This document shows positions 8,159 to 15,853 of a stretch of DNA of 64,000 nucleotides, piece by piece. Location: positions 558,001 through 622,000 of the forward strand of contig NZ_QLLY01000002.1 of NCBI RefSeq assembly GCF_003259365.1. The letters are read 5' to 3'. The notes under the pieces were generated by a model that made no database searches, was not told where the DNA came from, and was given only the letters and a program-made list of their open reading frames with translations. The stretch comes from Streptomyces sp. PsTaAH-137 (lineage in GTDB: Bacteria > Actinomycetota > Actinomycetes > Streptomycetales > Streptomycetaceae). The number at the start of each line of letters is the position of its first letter. Within the stretch, counting starts at the first letter, position 1. The position numbers were made by a program, and so were the translations under genes.

Positions 8159-8575
8159 ATGCGCATGACCCCTGCGCTCCGCACCGCCCGCGCCCTCACC
8201 GCCGCCGCCGTCCTCACCACGGCCACCGCGGCCTGGCTGGCCGCCACGAACGCCGTGTGGTGGGCCGTCGCCGTCGGCTACGTCACGGCGCTGCTCGCCT
8301 ACTGCGCCCAGCGCTCCCGCGCGGACCATCACCGCATCCTGGCCGCCCACGACAGAGCCCGGCGCCTCGCCACGGGCGAACTGATCGACGACGGCCTCCC
8401 CTGCTGCTCCCTGTGGACCCTCTCCGCCGGCGAGGTCCACGGCCCCGGCTGCCTGCGCCCCCACGACCCGGACGCCGAACTCCAGAACGCGTGCTGCACC
8501 GAGGGCTTCGTCTCCCGCGGCCTGGCCCACACGCGCCAGTGCCGGACCACTTCGGCACGGGTCGGCGCCGCCTGA
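8159..8575 (+). CDS. small membrane protein of unknown function
   Basis: 138 residues. Two adjacent hydrophobic segments lie at about 12-30 and 33-50, then a cytosolic tail with four Cys in two pairs (PCCS, ACCT) and several His, a possible metal- or redox-active cluster. The ATG at 8159 is chosen because GGGGGAA lies 5 bp upstream; the frame is open back to 8093. I do not recognise a named family. It is divergent from a putative micropeptide. Confidence 0.7.
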   Translation: MRMTPALRTARALTAAAVLTTATAAWLAATNAVWWAVAVGYVTALLAYCAQRSRADHHRILAAHDRARRLATGELIDDGLPCCSLWTLSAGEVHGPGCLRPHDPDAELQNACCTEGFVSRGLAHTRQCRTTSARVGAA

Positions 8576-8668
8576 CACAGGCAGTGGTCGGCATCGCGGC
8601 GGTCCGGGTCCGGCGGCACCGTCCTCAGCGGCGCGCATGTGCCACCCGGTCCGGGGTACGAGGGCCGG

Positions 8669-8705
8669 GCTGCTCCCCGTGCCCAGCCCTTGCCCGGGGA
8701 GCAGC
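8669..8705 (+). terminator. hairpin downstream of the small membrane protein gene
   Basis: GCTGCTCCCCG (8669-8679) and CGGGGAGCAGC (8695-8705) are a perfect 11-bp inverted repeat with a 15-nt loop, about 95 bp after the stop codon. The rest of 8576-8780 shows no gene. Confidence 0.5.
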
Positions 8706-8780
8706 TTCATTCGTGGGGGCGGCCGATCGGGCGCGATGATCCTGTGGCGTCGCGGACTCCATGGGGACCTCGATCGCAGA

Positions 8781-8814
8781 AGGGGCCCCTCGGTGCGATC
8801 ACCGAGAGGCCCCT
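8781..8814 (-). terminator. terminator of the tRNA-Val gene
   Basis: Two 15-nt arms (8781-8795 and 8800-8814) with a CGAT loop and one mismatch, beginning 20 bp beyond the tRNA 3' end on the minus strand. It is the strongest structure in this gap. Confidence 0.75.
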
Positions 8815-8834
8815 GAACTGCTACTCAACTACTG

Positions 8835-8906
<72 letters not shown>

Positions 8907-9086
8907 GAGCACTCCTGGCGCTGCGACCAGGACGAGCCGACAGCCTACCTTGCCGATGCCCCTGCACCGCAAACACCGGACTGCGGGGGTTAACCCCACC
9001 TGTGATCCGGTGGCGGTCCGGATCGTGGGAGGTGCGGGCGCGGACCTACGTTCGAGGGACACGGTTCGCCACAGGGGGAGTTCATC

Positions 9087-9866
9087 ATGACCGTTCGCTC
9101 ACGCCGCACCGCCCGCGTACTGGCCGCGTCCGCGGCCGTGGCGGCCCTCGCCGCGACGGTGAGCGCCTGCGGGGCCGACGCCTCGGACGACCGGCACCCG
9201 GACCATCGGACCTTCGCCCTGCACGGGCGGACCCTCACGGTGGACTCGGACGACTCGACACTCGAACTCGTGCCCGGTGACGGCGACCAGGTGAAGGTGA
9301 CCCGCTGGTTCCGGGGGTCCTCGGTGGCGGGTTCCTCGCCCCGGGCGACCTGGCGGTGGGACGCCGCGCAGGACCGGCTCACCCTGCGGATGCACTGCGG
9401 CGGCATCCTCACGGACTGCTCGGCCCGCCACCGCATCGAGGTGCCGCGCGGGGTGGCCCTGGTCGTCGACAACGGCGACGGCAGCGTCCGTGCGCGCGGC
9501 TTCGGCAACGGCGTGGACATCTCCACCCGGGACGGCTCGGTCCGGGTCTCGGACACCTCGGGTCCGCTCCGGATGCGCAGCGCGGACGGCTCGCTGCACG
9601 CCTCGGGCATCGACGCCCGGCAGGTCTCGGCCGACAGCGAGGACGGCTCCGTCGACATCGCCCTGCGCACGGCGCCCGACCGGGTCACGGCCCACGCCCA
9701 GGACGGCTCCCTGACCCTCACGCTGCCCGGCAGCACGACGTACAAGGTCGCGACACACACCCAGGACGGCGGGGTCGACGTCTCCGTCCCGACCGACCCG
9801 CGCAGCCGCCATCAGGTCTCGGCCCGCACCCAGGACGGAAAAGTCACCCTGCGAACCGCGAACTAA
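9087..9866 (+). CDS. DUF4097-type beta-helix lipoprotein
   Basis: 259 residues. A lipoprotein signal peptide ends at the lipobox VSAC (about Cys28). The mature part consists of short beta repeats with a recurring DGS/DGSV or QDG signature (NGDGSVRARGF, TRDGSVRVSD, SADGSLHASG, SEDGSVDIAL, AQDGSLTLTL, TQDGGVDVSV, TQDGKVTLRT). This is the DUF4097 adhesin-like right-handed beta-helix pattern. It is predicted to sit on the outer face of the membrane; the function is unknown. GGGGAG precedes the ATG. Confidence 0.85.
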   Translation: MTVRSRRTARVLAASAAVAALAATVSACGADASDDRHPDHRTFALHGRTLTVDSDDSTLELVPGDGDQVKVTRWFRGSSVAGSSPRATWRWDAAQDRLTLRMHCGGILTDCSARHRIEVPRGVALVVDNGDGSVRARGFGNGVDISTRDGSVRVSDTSGPLRMRSADGSLHASGIDARQVSADSEDGSVDIALRTAPDRVTAHAQDGSLTLTLPGSTTYKVATHTQDGGVDVSVPTDPRSRHQVSARTQDGKVTLRTAN

Positions 9867-9948
9867 CCGACCCGTGTGTTCGTCATTAACCGGTGGGACA
9901 ATGAACACCGGGCAGGGCTGATGACGGCACGGACGCGCGGGAGAGTTA

Positions 9949-11349
9949 GTGACGACGGCGACGGGCGAGCGCCCCGGCGAGGCGCGGGGCGCCGCTGTTC
10001 AGCGAGCGCGCCGCCGGACACGTCCGGGCGGCCCCCTGCGTGATCTCCTCGTCCTGACCCTGCTTCCCGTGCCGGTCCTCACCGCCGCGCTCAGCGGGGC
10101 CTTCAGCGCCGGCGGCACCCGCAAGTGGTTCGGCGGCCGCTCCGAGACCCAGCGCGCCCAGGCCCAGGAGGCCAAGGACGCCGCGGCCGCCGCCTTCTAC
10201 GAGCTGGACACCGCCCAGCGCGACCTGCGCATCTCGATAGAGACGATCACCGCGGTCGACGACTCCCCCGCCGCCCGCAAGGCCGTCGGCGACTTCCAGC
10301 AGCTCGGCACCCGGATCGACGAGGTCAGCGCGCAGTACATCACCGCCGTCGACGCCCACGACCTGGACCGCGACGACCTCGACGCGGGCACGGCTTCCCG
10401 CGCCCGGAGTGAACTGACGGCGGCCAAGGACCAGTTGACCCGCACCAAGCAGGACCTGGACCGGTTCGCGCAGGGCCTCGGCCCGCTGCTCGGCAAGGCG
10501 GAGACCCAGCTGGCCCGCCTCGCGCCCTCGGTGGAGCGGGCCCGGCAGGCGCTGCTCGCCGCGACGACCGCGCTGGACGGCGTACGGCAGGCGGGGCTGA
10601 AGGCCGACGACCTCGCCGCACGGCTCGCCCGCCTCGGCCCGGAACTGACCCGGCTGAACCAGGGGGCCGGCCAGCACGGCGTCCCCGAGACGCTGGAGCG
10701 CGCGGAGCGCGTCGCGCGGGAGGCCGAAACGATCCGCGTGGAGGCCGAGCGCCTCCCGGAGAAGGCCGCCGAGATCGACCACCGCCTCGTGTCGCTCCGG
10801 ACCCGCGCGCAGGCCCTGACCACACGCGCGGGCCAGGTCGAGCCGGTCCTGAGCGAACTGCGGCGCCGGTTCTCCGCCGCGTGCTGGCAGGACCTCCAGC
10901 GCGTACCGGACCTCGCGGGGGAGAACGTGCGGCAGGCCGAGACCAAGCTCGCCGAGGCCCGCACGGCCCGCGACGAGCAGCGCTGGCCGGACGCGACGGC
11001 CCTGCTCTCCACCGTCCGCGCCCTGCTGAACAGCACGGACGAGTCGGTCTCCGCCGCCTCCGACCGCCTCCAGCGGCTGAACGCGGTGGCGAAGGACCCG
11101 CAGCAGGAGATCGACCGCACCCGGTTCGCGATCCGGGACGCCCAGCGCCTGGCGATGACCGGCCGCGCCACGCCCGAGCCGCGCCACGCCCGCCCGCTCG
11201 ACGACTCGGTGGCCCGGCTCGGCCGCGCCGTCGACGGCCTGGAGGGGCGCCACCCCGACTACTGGCACTTCCTCACCGAGACGGAGGCCGTGCGGCAGAC
11301 CGTGGCCCGGGTCGTCTCCCAGATCCGCGAGGAGCGCGGCGGCGCCTGA
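9949..11349 (+). CDS. membrane-anchored coiled-coil protein
   Basis: 466 residues. A basic N-terminus (about 1-30) is followed by one hydrophobic segment (LRDLLVLTLLPVPVLTAAL, about 30-48). From about 65 to the C-terminus it is Ala/Glu/Arg/Leu/Gln-rich and heptad-like (ERVAREAETIRVEAERLPEK is an example), so mostly long coiled coils. It has one membrane anchor and no catalytic motif. It looks like an envelope or cytoskeleton-associated structural protein; I do not recognise a named family. GTG start, with GGGAGAG just upstream. Confidence 0.75.
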   Translation: MTTATGERPGEARGAAVQRARRRTRPGGPLRDLLVLTLLPVPVLTAALSGAFSAGGTRKWFGGRSETQRAQAQEAKDAAAAAFYELDTAQRDLRISIETITAVDDSPAARKAVGDFQQLGTRIDEVSAQYITAVDAHDLDRDDLDAGTASRARSELTAAKDQLTRTKQDLDRFAQGLGPLLGKAETQLARLAPSVERARQALLAATTALDGVRQAGLKADDLAARLARLGPELTRLNQGAGQHGVPETLERAERVAREAETIRVEAERLPEKAAEIDHRLVSLRTRAQALTTRAGQVEPVLSELRRRFSAACWQDLQRVPDLAGENVRQAETKLAEARTARDEQRWPDATALLSTVRALLNSTDESVSAASDRLQRLNAVAKDPQQEIDRTRFAIRDAQRLAMTGRATPEPRHARPLDDSVARLGRAVDGLEGRHPDYWHFLTETEAVRQTVARVVSQIREERGGA

Positions 11350-11427
11350 GACACGGCGCGGGCTGGCGTTCTCCGGCCGCCGGGCGGACCCTGGAACCAG
11401 GGGGCGAGGACCGAGGAGGCGAGGCTC

Positions 11428-11928
11428 ATGGCCACGCACGTACTCCGCCCGGGATCCCGGCGCCATGTCACGCTCGACGAGCATCTGCCCCTCGACCACC
11501 GGCTCAGCCGGGTGTACCGCGTCGGCGCGGGCCTGATGGGCCTGGTGCTGCTGGTCTTCGGCATCCTGGGGTTCATCGACAAGATCGGCTTCTTCGACAC
11601 CCGCGGCGACACGGTCGCGGGCCTGAACACCAACGGCGCGCTCAGCGTCCTGTCCGTGTGCGCGGGTCTCCTGCTCATCGGCGGCATGCTGGCGGGCGGC
11701 ACCGTCGCCTCGACGCTCAACATGACGCTCGGCGTCCTGTTCATCCTCAGCGGCTTCGTGAACCTCGCCCTGCTGGACACCCGCTACAACTTCCTCGCCT
11801 TCCGCCTCCAGAACGTCCTGTTCAGCTTTGTCGTCGGGCTGCTGCTGATGTTCTTCGGGATGTATGGGCGGGTCAGCGGCGGCCTGCCGCACGACAACCC
11901 GTACTGGAAGGCCCGCCACGCCCACTGA
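11428..11928 (+). CDS. DUF4383 membrane protein
   Basis: 166 residues with four hydrophobic helices (about 33-52, 68-88, 92-112 and 125-146). The sequence RVGAGLMGLVLLVFGILGF and the closing LGVLFILSGFVNLALLD region fit DUF4383. Its function is unknown. A G-rich stretch (GAGGCGAGGCTC) precedes the ATG. It is followed 20 bp later by the FmdB gene, which has its own leaderless promoter. Confidence 0.82.
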   Translation: MATHVLRPGSRRHVTLDEHLPLDHRLSRVYRVGAGLMGLVLLVFGILGFIDKIGFFDTRGDTVAGLNTNGALSVLSVCAGLLLIGGMLAGGTVASTLNMTLGVLFILSGFVNLALLDTRYNFLAFRLQNVLFSFVVGLLLMFFGMYGRVSGGLPHDNPYWKARHAH

Positions 11929-11936
11929 CCGCTGGC

Positions 11937-11942
11937 TAGGCT
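11937..11942 (+). promoter_or_regulatory. -10 hexamer TAGGCT of the leaderless fmdB-like gene
   Basis: TAGGCT ends six bases before the ATG at 11949, and there is no ribosome-binding site. Confidence 0.55.
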
Positions 11943-11948
11943 TGGCCC

Positions 11949-12164
11949 ATGCCTCGCTACGAATATCGCTGCCGCTCCTGCGGTGACACGTTCGAACTGT
12001 CCCGCCCGATGGCCGAGTCGGCCTCCCCGGCCACCTGCCCGGCCGGCCACCCCGACACGGTCAAACTCCTCTCGACGGTCTCGGTGGCCGGCACCGGCTC
12101 CTCGCCGGCACCGGCTCCGTCCGGGGGCGGAGCCGGTTGCTGCGGGGGCGGCTGCTGCGGCTGA
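11949..12164 (+). CDS. FmdB-family zinc-ribbon protein
   Basis: 71 residues. It starts MPRYEYRCRSCGDTFEL, the FmdB zinc-ribbon signature, with the CxxC pair at about 8-11. The partner Cys (CPAGH) is near 34. The C-terminus ends in a Gly/Cys-rich tail (GAGCCGGGCCG), common in actinobacterial members. It is probably a small regulatory zinc-binding protein. Transcription appears leaderless. Confidence 0.88.
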   Translation: MPRYEYRCRSCGDTFELSRPMAESASPATCPAGHPDTVKLLSTVSVAGTGSSPAPAPSGGGAGCCGGGCCG

Positions 12165-12572
12165 CCTCCGGCGGTTTCCGGGGTGCGGCTCCGGTGGGGG
12201 GGGTTGGAGGTAGTTCTCCGCCCGCGGCCCGGCGGCCGCTTCTCGCGCCGTTCCCCGCGCCCCTGGGCAACTCGTCGAGCGCGGCCCGGCGGCCGCTTCT
12301 CGCGCAGTTCCCCGCGCCCCTAAAACCAGTTCCCACGCGCGGCTCTCGTCGTGGCTGGTCGCGCCGTTCCCCGCGCCCCTGAGATGCGCACTTCGTGCGG
12401 CATCTCATCAGAAGCCGCCAGGGCGGGAGGCGCGCGGAGCGCAGCCTCAGGGGAGGCGGCGCGAAGCGCATGCCTCAGGGGCGCGGGGAACTGCGCGAGA
12501 AGCCCCACCGGGCCGCGGACGAAGAACAAACCAGGGGCGCGGGGAACTGCGCAACCAGGCCCCGGCCCGCCA
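12165..12572. repeat. 408-bp non-coding cluster of short dispersed repeats
   Basis: This gap lies between two convergent genes and has no credible ORF. It holds five copies of GCGC[A/C]GTTCCCCGCGCCCCT or its reverse complement: reverse at 12245-12264, 12302-12321 and 12361-12380; forward at 12477-12496 and 12533-12552. The sequence GCGGCCCGGCGGCCGCTTCT also recurs before the first two. Copies three and four face each other and form a large imperfect inverted repeat (about 12361-12395 with 12463-12496), enclosing a hairpin with arms GAGATGC and GCATCTC. It may act as a bidirectional terminator. Confidence 0.85.
12343..12380 (-). repeat. extended copy of the dispersed repeat
   Basis: Here the 20-bp core is preceded by TCTCGTCGTGGCTGGTC. 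The same extension is present in the copy at 56769-56805, so the full unit is about 37 bp, with one substitution between the two. Confidence 0.85.
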
Positions 12573-13388
12573 TCACAGCGCCCCGAGAAACCCGCGCAGC
12601 ACAGCCTCCCCGGCAACAACCCCGCGCTCCCCCAGCACCGTCACCCCATCGGCGACCCACCCGGCATCGGCCAACTCCCCGTGCCCAGGTCGCCACCCCC
12701 GATCCACAGCAAGCAGCAAATCGGCATCCAGCAACGAATCCCCGGCCCCGAGCACCTGCCCGGCGCCGGCCCGCCGCGCCACCTCCCGAACAGCAGCCCC
12801 CTTGGTCAACGGCTTCGGCACGGCATACACCTTCCGCCCCTGAAGCGACACGCCCCAGCCAAGCCCCTCGGCCCACTCCCCGAGCTCCTTGACCCACCCG
12901 GCGGGCAACTCCGCCCGGTCGACCACGAGATACGCGAACAGATCCTCGGCGACCCGCTCCTTCAGCAACCACGCCGGATCCGCGGCAGCGACCATGCGCT
13001 CCCGCACCTCACCCAGCGGCGCACACTCGTCGGCGAGCCGCTCCCGGACCCCCCGCGCCCACTCGGGATCGGACACCCCGTCGACCAGCAGATGCCCCCC
13101 GTTGGCACAGATCGCGTACGTCGGCGCGGGCCCGGGCAGCCGCACCCGCCCGTACTGCTCGCGGGTCCGCGTCGTGGTCGGCACGAAGACGGCACGGCGG
13201 CCCAGCTCCACGAGGAGTTCGGCGGCGCGCTCGGTGACGTAGGACAGCGGCTTGCCCTCGTACACCTCGACGCAGAGCAGCCGCGGCGCCTCGGCGTCGG
13301 GCACGGTCAGCCCGAGCGCGCCGGCGGAGTAGATCAACGTACGGTCGAGGTCGCTGGCGACGACGGTCACCGCGGAGCGCTCGCTCAC
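12573..13388 (-). CDS. HAD-family hydrolase of the Ter-linked biosynthetic module
   Basis: 271 residues. The HAD motif I is ASDLDRTLIY (about 10-19) with the nucleophile Asp pair; a Thr-rich motif II (VFVPTTTRTREQY) and motif III/IV (LTKGAAV; LGAGDSLLDADLL) follow. It is a predicted phosphatase. The GTG at 13388 overlaps the stop codon of the upstream phosphoribosyltransferase gene by four bases (GTGA), so the two are translationally coupled. In Ter systems a HAD enzyme is expected to dephosphorylate a nucleotide-like intermediate. Confidence 0.85.
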   Translation of the reverse strand: MSERSAVTVVASDLDRTLIYSAGALGLTVPDAEAPRLLCVEVYEGKPLSYVTERAAELLVELGRRAVFVPTTTRTREQYGRVRLPGPAPTYAICANGGHLLVDGVSDPEWARGVRERLADECAPLGEVRERMVAAADPAWLLKERVAEDLFAYLVVDRAELPAGWVKELGEWAEGLGWGVSLQGRKVYAVPKPLTKGAAVREVARRAGAGQVLGAGDSLLDADLLLAVDRGWRPGHGELADAGWVADGVTVLGERGVVAGEAVLRGFLGAL

Positions 13389-15853
13389 AGGACGACCGCC
13401 TTGCCGTCGGCACCGGTGGCTCCCCGGGTGAACCGCGGATGGATCAACCCCACGCAGGTGTACGGCAGTTCGTCCACCACCTCCACCGGCACCCCGCGCT
13501 GCTCGGCAAGGAGTCTGACGTGGTCCAGATCGGCGCCGGCGTCGGCCCGCGCCAGGATCTTCCACGGGACCCGCCGCAGCAGCACCCGGGTCGTCTCACC
13601 GACGCCGGGCTTCACCAGGTTCACATCGTGGATGCCGTACTCCTCGCTGATCCGCTCGACGGCGGCCCAGCCCTCCCAGGTCGGGGCACGGTCAGCGCCG
13701 AGCAGCTCCTTGACGTCGGCGTCCACCGCGTCGGCGACCTCGTCGAACCGCTCCTGGATCGTGTCGAGGAAACGCACCGAGACATCCGAACCGGCCAGCT
13801 CCCGGTAGAACTTGGCACCGTGGAAGTCGTCCGGCCCGACCATGTCGGCCCGCAGCACGGTGCGCGATATCAGCCCGGAGACCGTCGAGTTGAGGCACGC
13901 CGAGGGGATGAGGAAGTCCTCCCGGGTCCCGTACGTCCGCACGCACGAGCCGGGGTCGGCGAGCACGGCGATCTCCGGGTCGAAGCCGCGCGCTCCGCCA
14001 CCCGCCTCGAACTCCTCGATCGCTGCGGCCAGTTCACGCGTGATGGCGCCCTTGCCCGTCCAGCCGTCGACGAACACGACGTCCGCGGGGTCATGGTGCG
14101 CGGCCAGCCAGCGCAGCGCCGTCGCGTCGATGCCGCGGCCGCGCACGATCGACACGGCGTAGTGCGGCAGCTCCATGCCGTGCCGGGCGAGCGCCCAGCG
14201 CCGCATCAGCACGCCCACCGGAGTACCGGCCCGCGCGAGCGAGACGAGGACCGGGCGGCGCGGCGCGCGCTCGGCGAGCACCGTCTCCGTCACCACGCCC
14301 ACCGCCCGTGCGATCCGCCCCGCCGACAGGTCGAGCGCCGCGTGGAACAGCTCCTGGTACTGCTCGCTGGGCTGGTACTCGACGGGCAGCGACTCCGCGT
14401 AGTGCGCGCCGCCGCTCTGGATGGCCTCCTCGCGCTCCTCGACGGGCGCCTCGAGCCGTACGTCCGACAGGTCCTGGAGCAGCCAGCCGACCTCGTCGGG
14501 CGCGTACGAGGAGAAGGCGGGGCCGCGCAGCGGCTCGGGCAGCGACATGACGGACCTTTCGGGGATGTACGAGGGCACGACCACGACGACGACGCGCGCG
14601 GTGTGCTCGGCCACGCGCTCCAGCAGCCCGCCGGGCGCGGCCAGTTCGGCGGTGTCCCCCGCCGAGTCGAGGACGACGACGACCGTGTCGAAGCCGCCGC
14701 CCGCCACGTTGTACGCGAAGCGGTCGCCGGGCCCGTCGGCCGGTGCGTCGTGCGCGGGGAAGACGAGACGGGTGCGGATCGCGTAGCCCGGGTCGTCGAC
14801 GGCGAGGACGGGTGAGCGGGTGGTGGTGGAGTACGCGACGTCGGCGCCGGTCGCTTCGAGGGCGGTGGCGAGCCGCAGGGGCGCGTACATCAACTCCTCG
14901 TTGCCCAGCACCAGGACGCGGCCTCGGGTGTGGGGGGCCAGCCGCTCGGCCATCGCGGGGAGCGCCGCCTCCAGCCGCTCGCGGTGCCCGGGCCCGAACC
15001 CGTGCCGTCCGCCGTCCGGCACGCCCTCGGGCCAGCCGAGCCCGTCGACCCTGACGATCTCGCCGCGCGTGCGACGCGGCCGGGGCAGGGCGGCCGCCGC
15101 GCTCTCCGCGTGGCTCTTCTCGTGCTCGGCGACCAGCGCCTGGCCCTTCTCCAGGACACCCTCGGGCAGCCGTACCGACCCGCGTGCGGAGACGACCAGG
15201 TCCACGCGCGCGCCGATCTCCTGCGCGAACGCTTCAAGTCGGCCCTGGTCGTCGGGCGAGCGCATGTCGACGAGCGCGACGATCACGTACCGCTCCCGCG
15301 CGTGCAGCTCGTGCAGGACGCGGATGGTGTTCAGGACCGTGTTCCCGGTCGAGAACTCGTCGTCCACGAGGACCAGCGGGCCGTCGCCGGCCAGCAGCCG
15401 CGGGTTCTCCGGGAGCAGCAGGTGCGAGGTGGCGTGCGAGTGGGACTCCTCGAAGCCGCCCGCGCGGGCCACGCCCGCGACGGGGCGGCGCGTGGAGTGC
15501 AGATACGGGGCGAGCGCGAGGCCGTCGGCGACCGAGTGGCCGAGGCCCGTCGCCGTCTCCGCGTAGCCGAGCACGACGGAGCGCCGTGCCGCCTCGTCGC
15601 CGAGCAGTTCACGGACGCGTACGCCCAGGTCGTGGCCGGTGCGCCAGACCAGCGACGGGCGCTGGGGGACGTGCTTGCCCAGCACGTTCGACACCAGGAG
15701 GTGGGCACGCTTGGGGTTGCGGCGCAGGGCGAGGCCGAGCAGCCCGGTCAGCTCCGGGTCACCGGCCAGCTCGACGCCGAGCCGGTCGGCCACCCAGGTG
15801 CCCGACCACACGTCGTCCATGGTGTCCTCTGTGTTCATCGCCTCGGTCGTCAT
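13385..15853 (-). CDS. fused double phosphoribosyltransferase (PRTase_2-TRSP-PRTase_1/StiP-PELOTA)
   Basis: 822 residues in one uninterrupted frame. The N-terminal half has a classical PRPP-binding loop, LVLVDDEFSTGNTVLNTI (about 172-189), then a segment (about 255-400) matching the TRSP domain found C-terminal to PRTase_2. The second half has a second PRTase-like region (LPHYAVSIVRGRGIDATALR; VVFVDGWTGKGAITRELA), the StiP/PRTase_1 family. The last 90 residues (VNLVKPGVGETTRVLLRRVP to the end) resemble the PELOTA RNA-binding domain. These halves are separate proteins in many bacteria, so this is a fusion. The start overlaps the stop of the CitE-like gene (ATGA). Predicted role: synthesis of a nucleoside-like compound in Ter stress systems. 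Confidence 0.85.
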   Translation of the reverse strand: MTTEAMNTEDTMDDVWSGTWVADRLGVELAGDPELTGLLGLALRRNPKRAHLLVSNVLGKHVPQRPSLVWRTGHDLGVRVRELLGDEAARRSVVLGYAETATGLGHSVADGLALAPYLHSTRRPVAGVARAGGFEESHSHATSHLLLPENPRLLAGDGPLVLVDDEFSTGNTVLNTIRVLHELHARERYVIVALVDMRSPDDQGRLEAFAQEIGARVDLVVSARGSVRLPEGVLEKGQALVAEHEKSHAESAAAALPRPRRTRGEIVRVDGLGWPEGVPDGGRHGFGPGHRERLEAALPAMAERLAPHTRGRVLVLGNEELMYAPLRLATALEATGADVAYSTTTRSPVLAVDDPGYAIRTRLVFPAHDAPADGPGDRFAYNVAGGGFDTVVVVLDSAGDTAELAAPGGLLERVAEHTARVVVVVVPSYIPERSVMSLPEPLRGPAFSSYAPDEVGWLLQDLSDVRLEAPVEEREEAIQSGGAHYAESLPVEYQPSEQYQELFHAALDLSAGRIARAVGVVTETVLAERAPRRPVLVSLARAGTPVGVLMRRWALARHGMELPHYAVSIVRGRGIDATALRWLAAHHDPADVVFVDGWTGKGAITRELAAAIEEFEAGGGARGFDPEIAVLADPGSCVRTYGTREDFLIPSACLNSTVSGLISRTVLRADMVGPDDFHGAKFYRELAGSDVSVRFLDTIQERFDEVADAVDADVKELLGADRAPTWEGWAAVERISEEYGIHDVNLVKPGVGETTRVLLRRVPWKILARADAGADLDHVRLLAEQRGVPVEVVDELPYTCVGLIHPRFTRGATGADGKAVVL

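Noticed and set aside
9946..11925. 659-codon frame antisense to the coiled-coil and DUF4383 genes
   Set aside because: It spans two real genes and the gap between them, with no start signal and low-complexity translation.
12245..12552. Repeat cluster as a CRISPR array
   Set aside because: Repeats are in both orientations with irregular spacing and there are no cas genes; copies also occur singly elsewhere.
13385..15853. Frameshift artefact joining two PRTase genes
   Set aside because: The frame is continuous with no stop or codon-bias break across the joint, and the upstream and downstream overlaps (ATGA, GTGA) are intact; a true fusion is the simpler reading.
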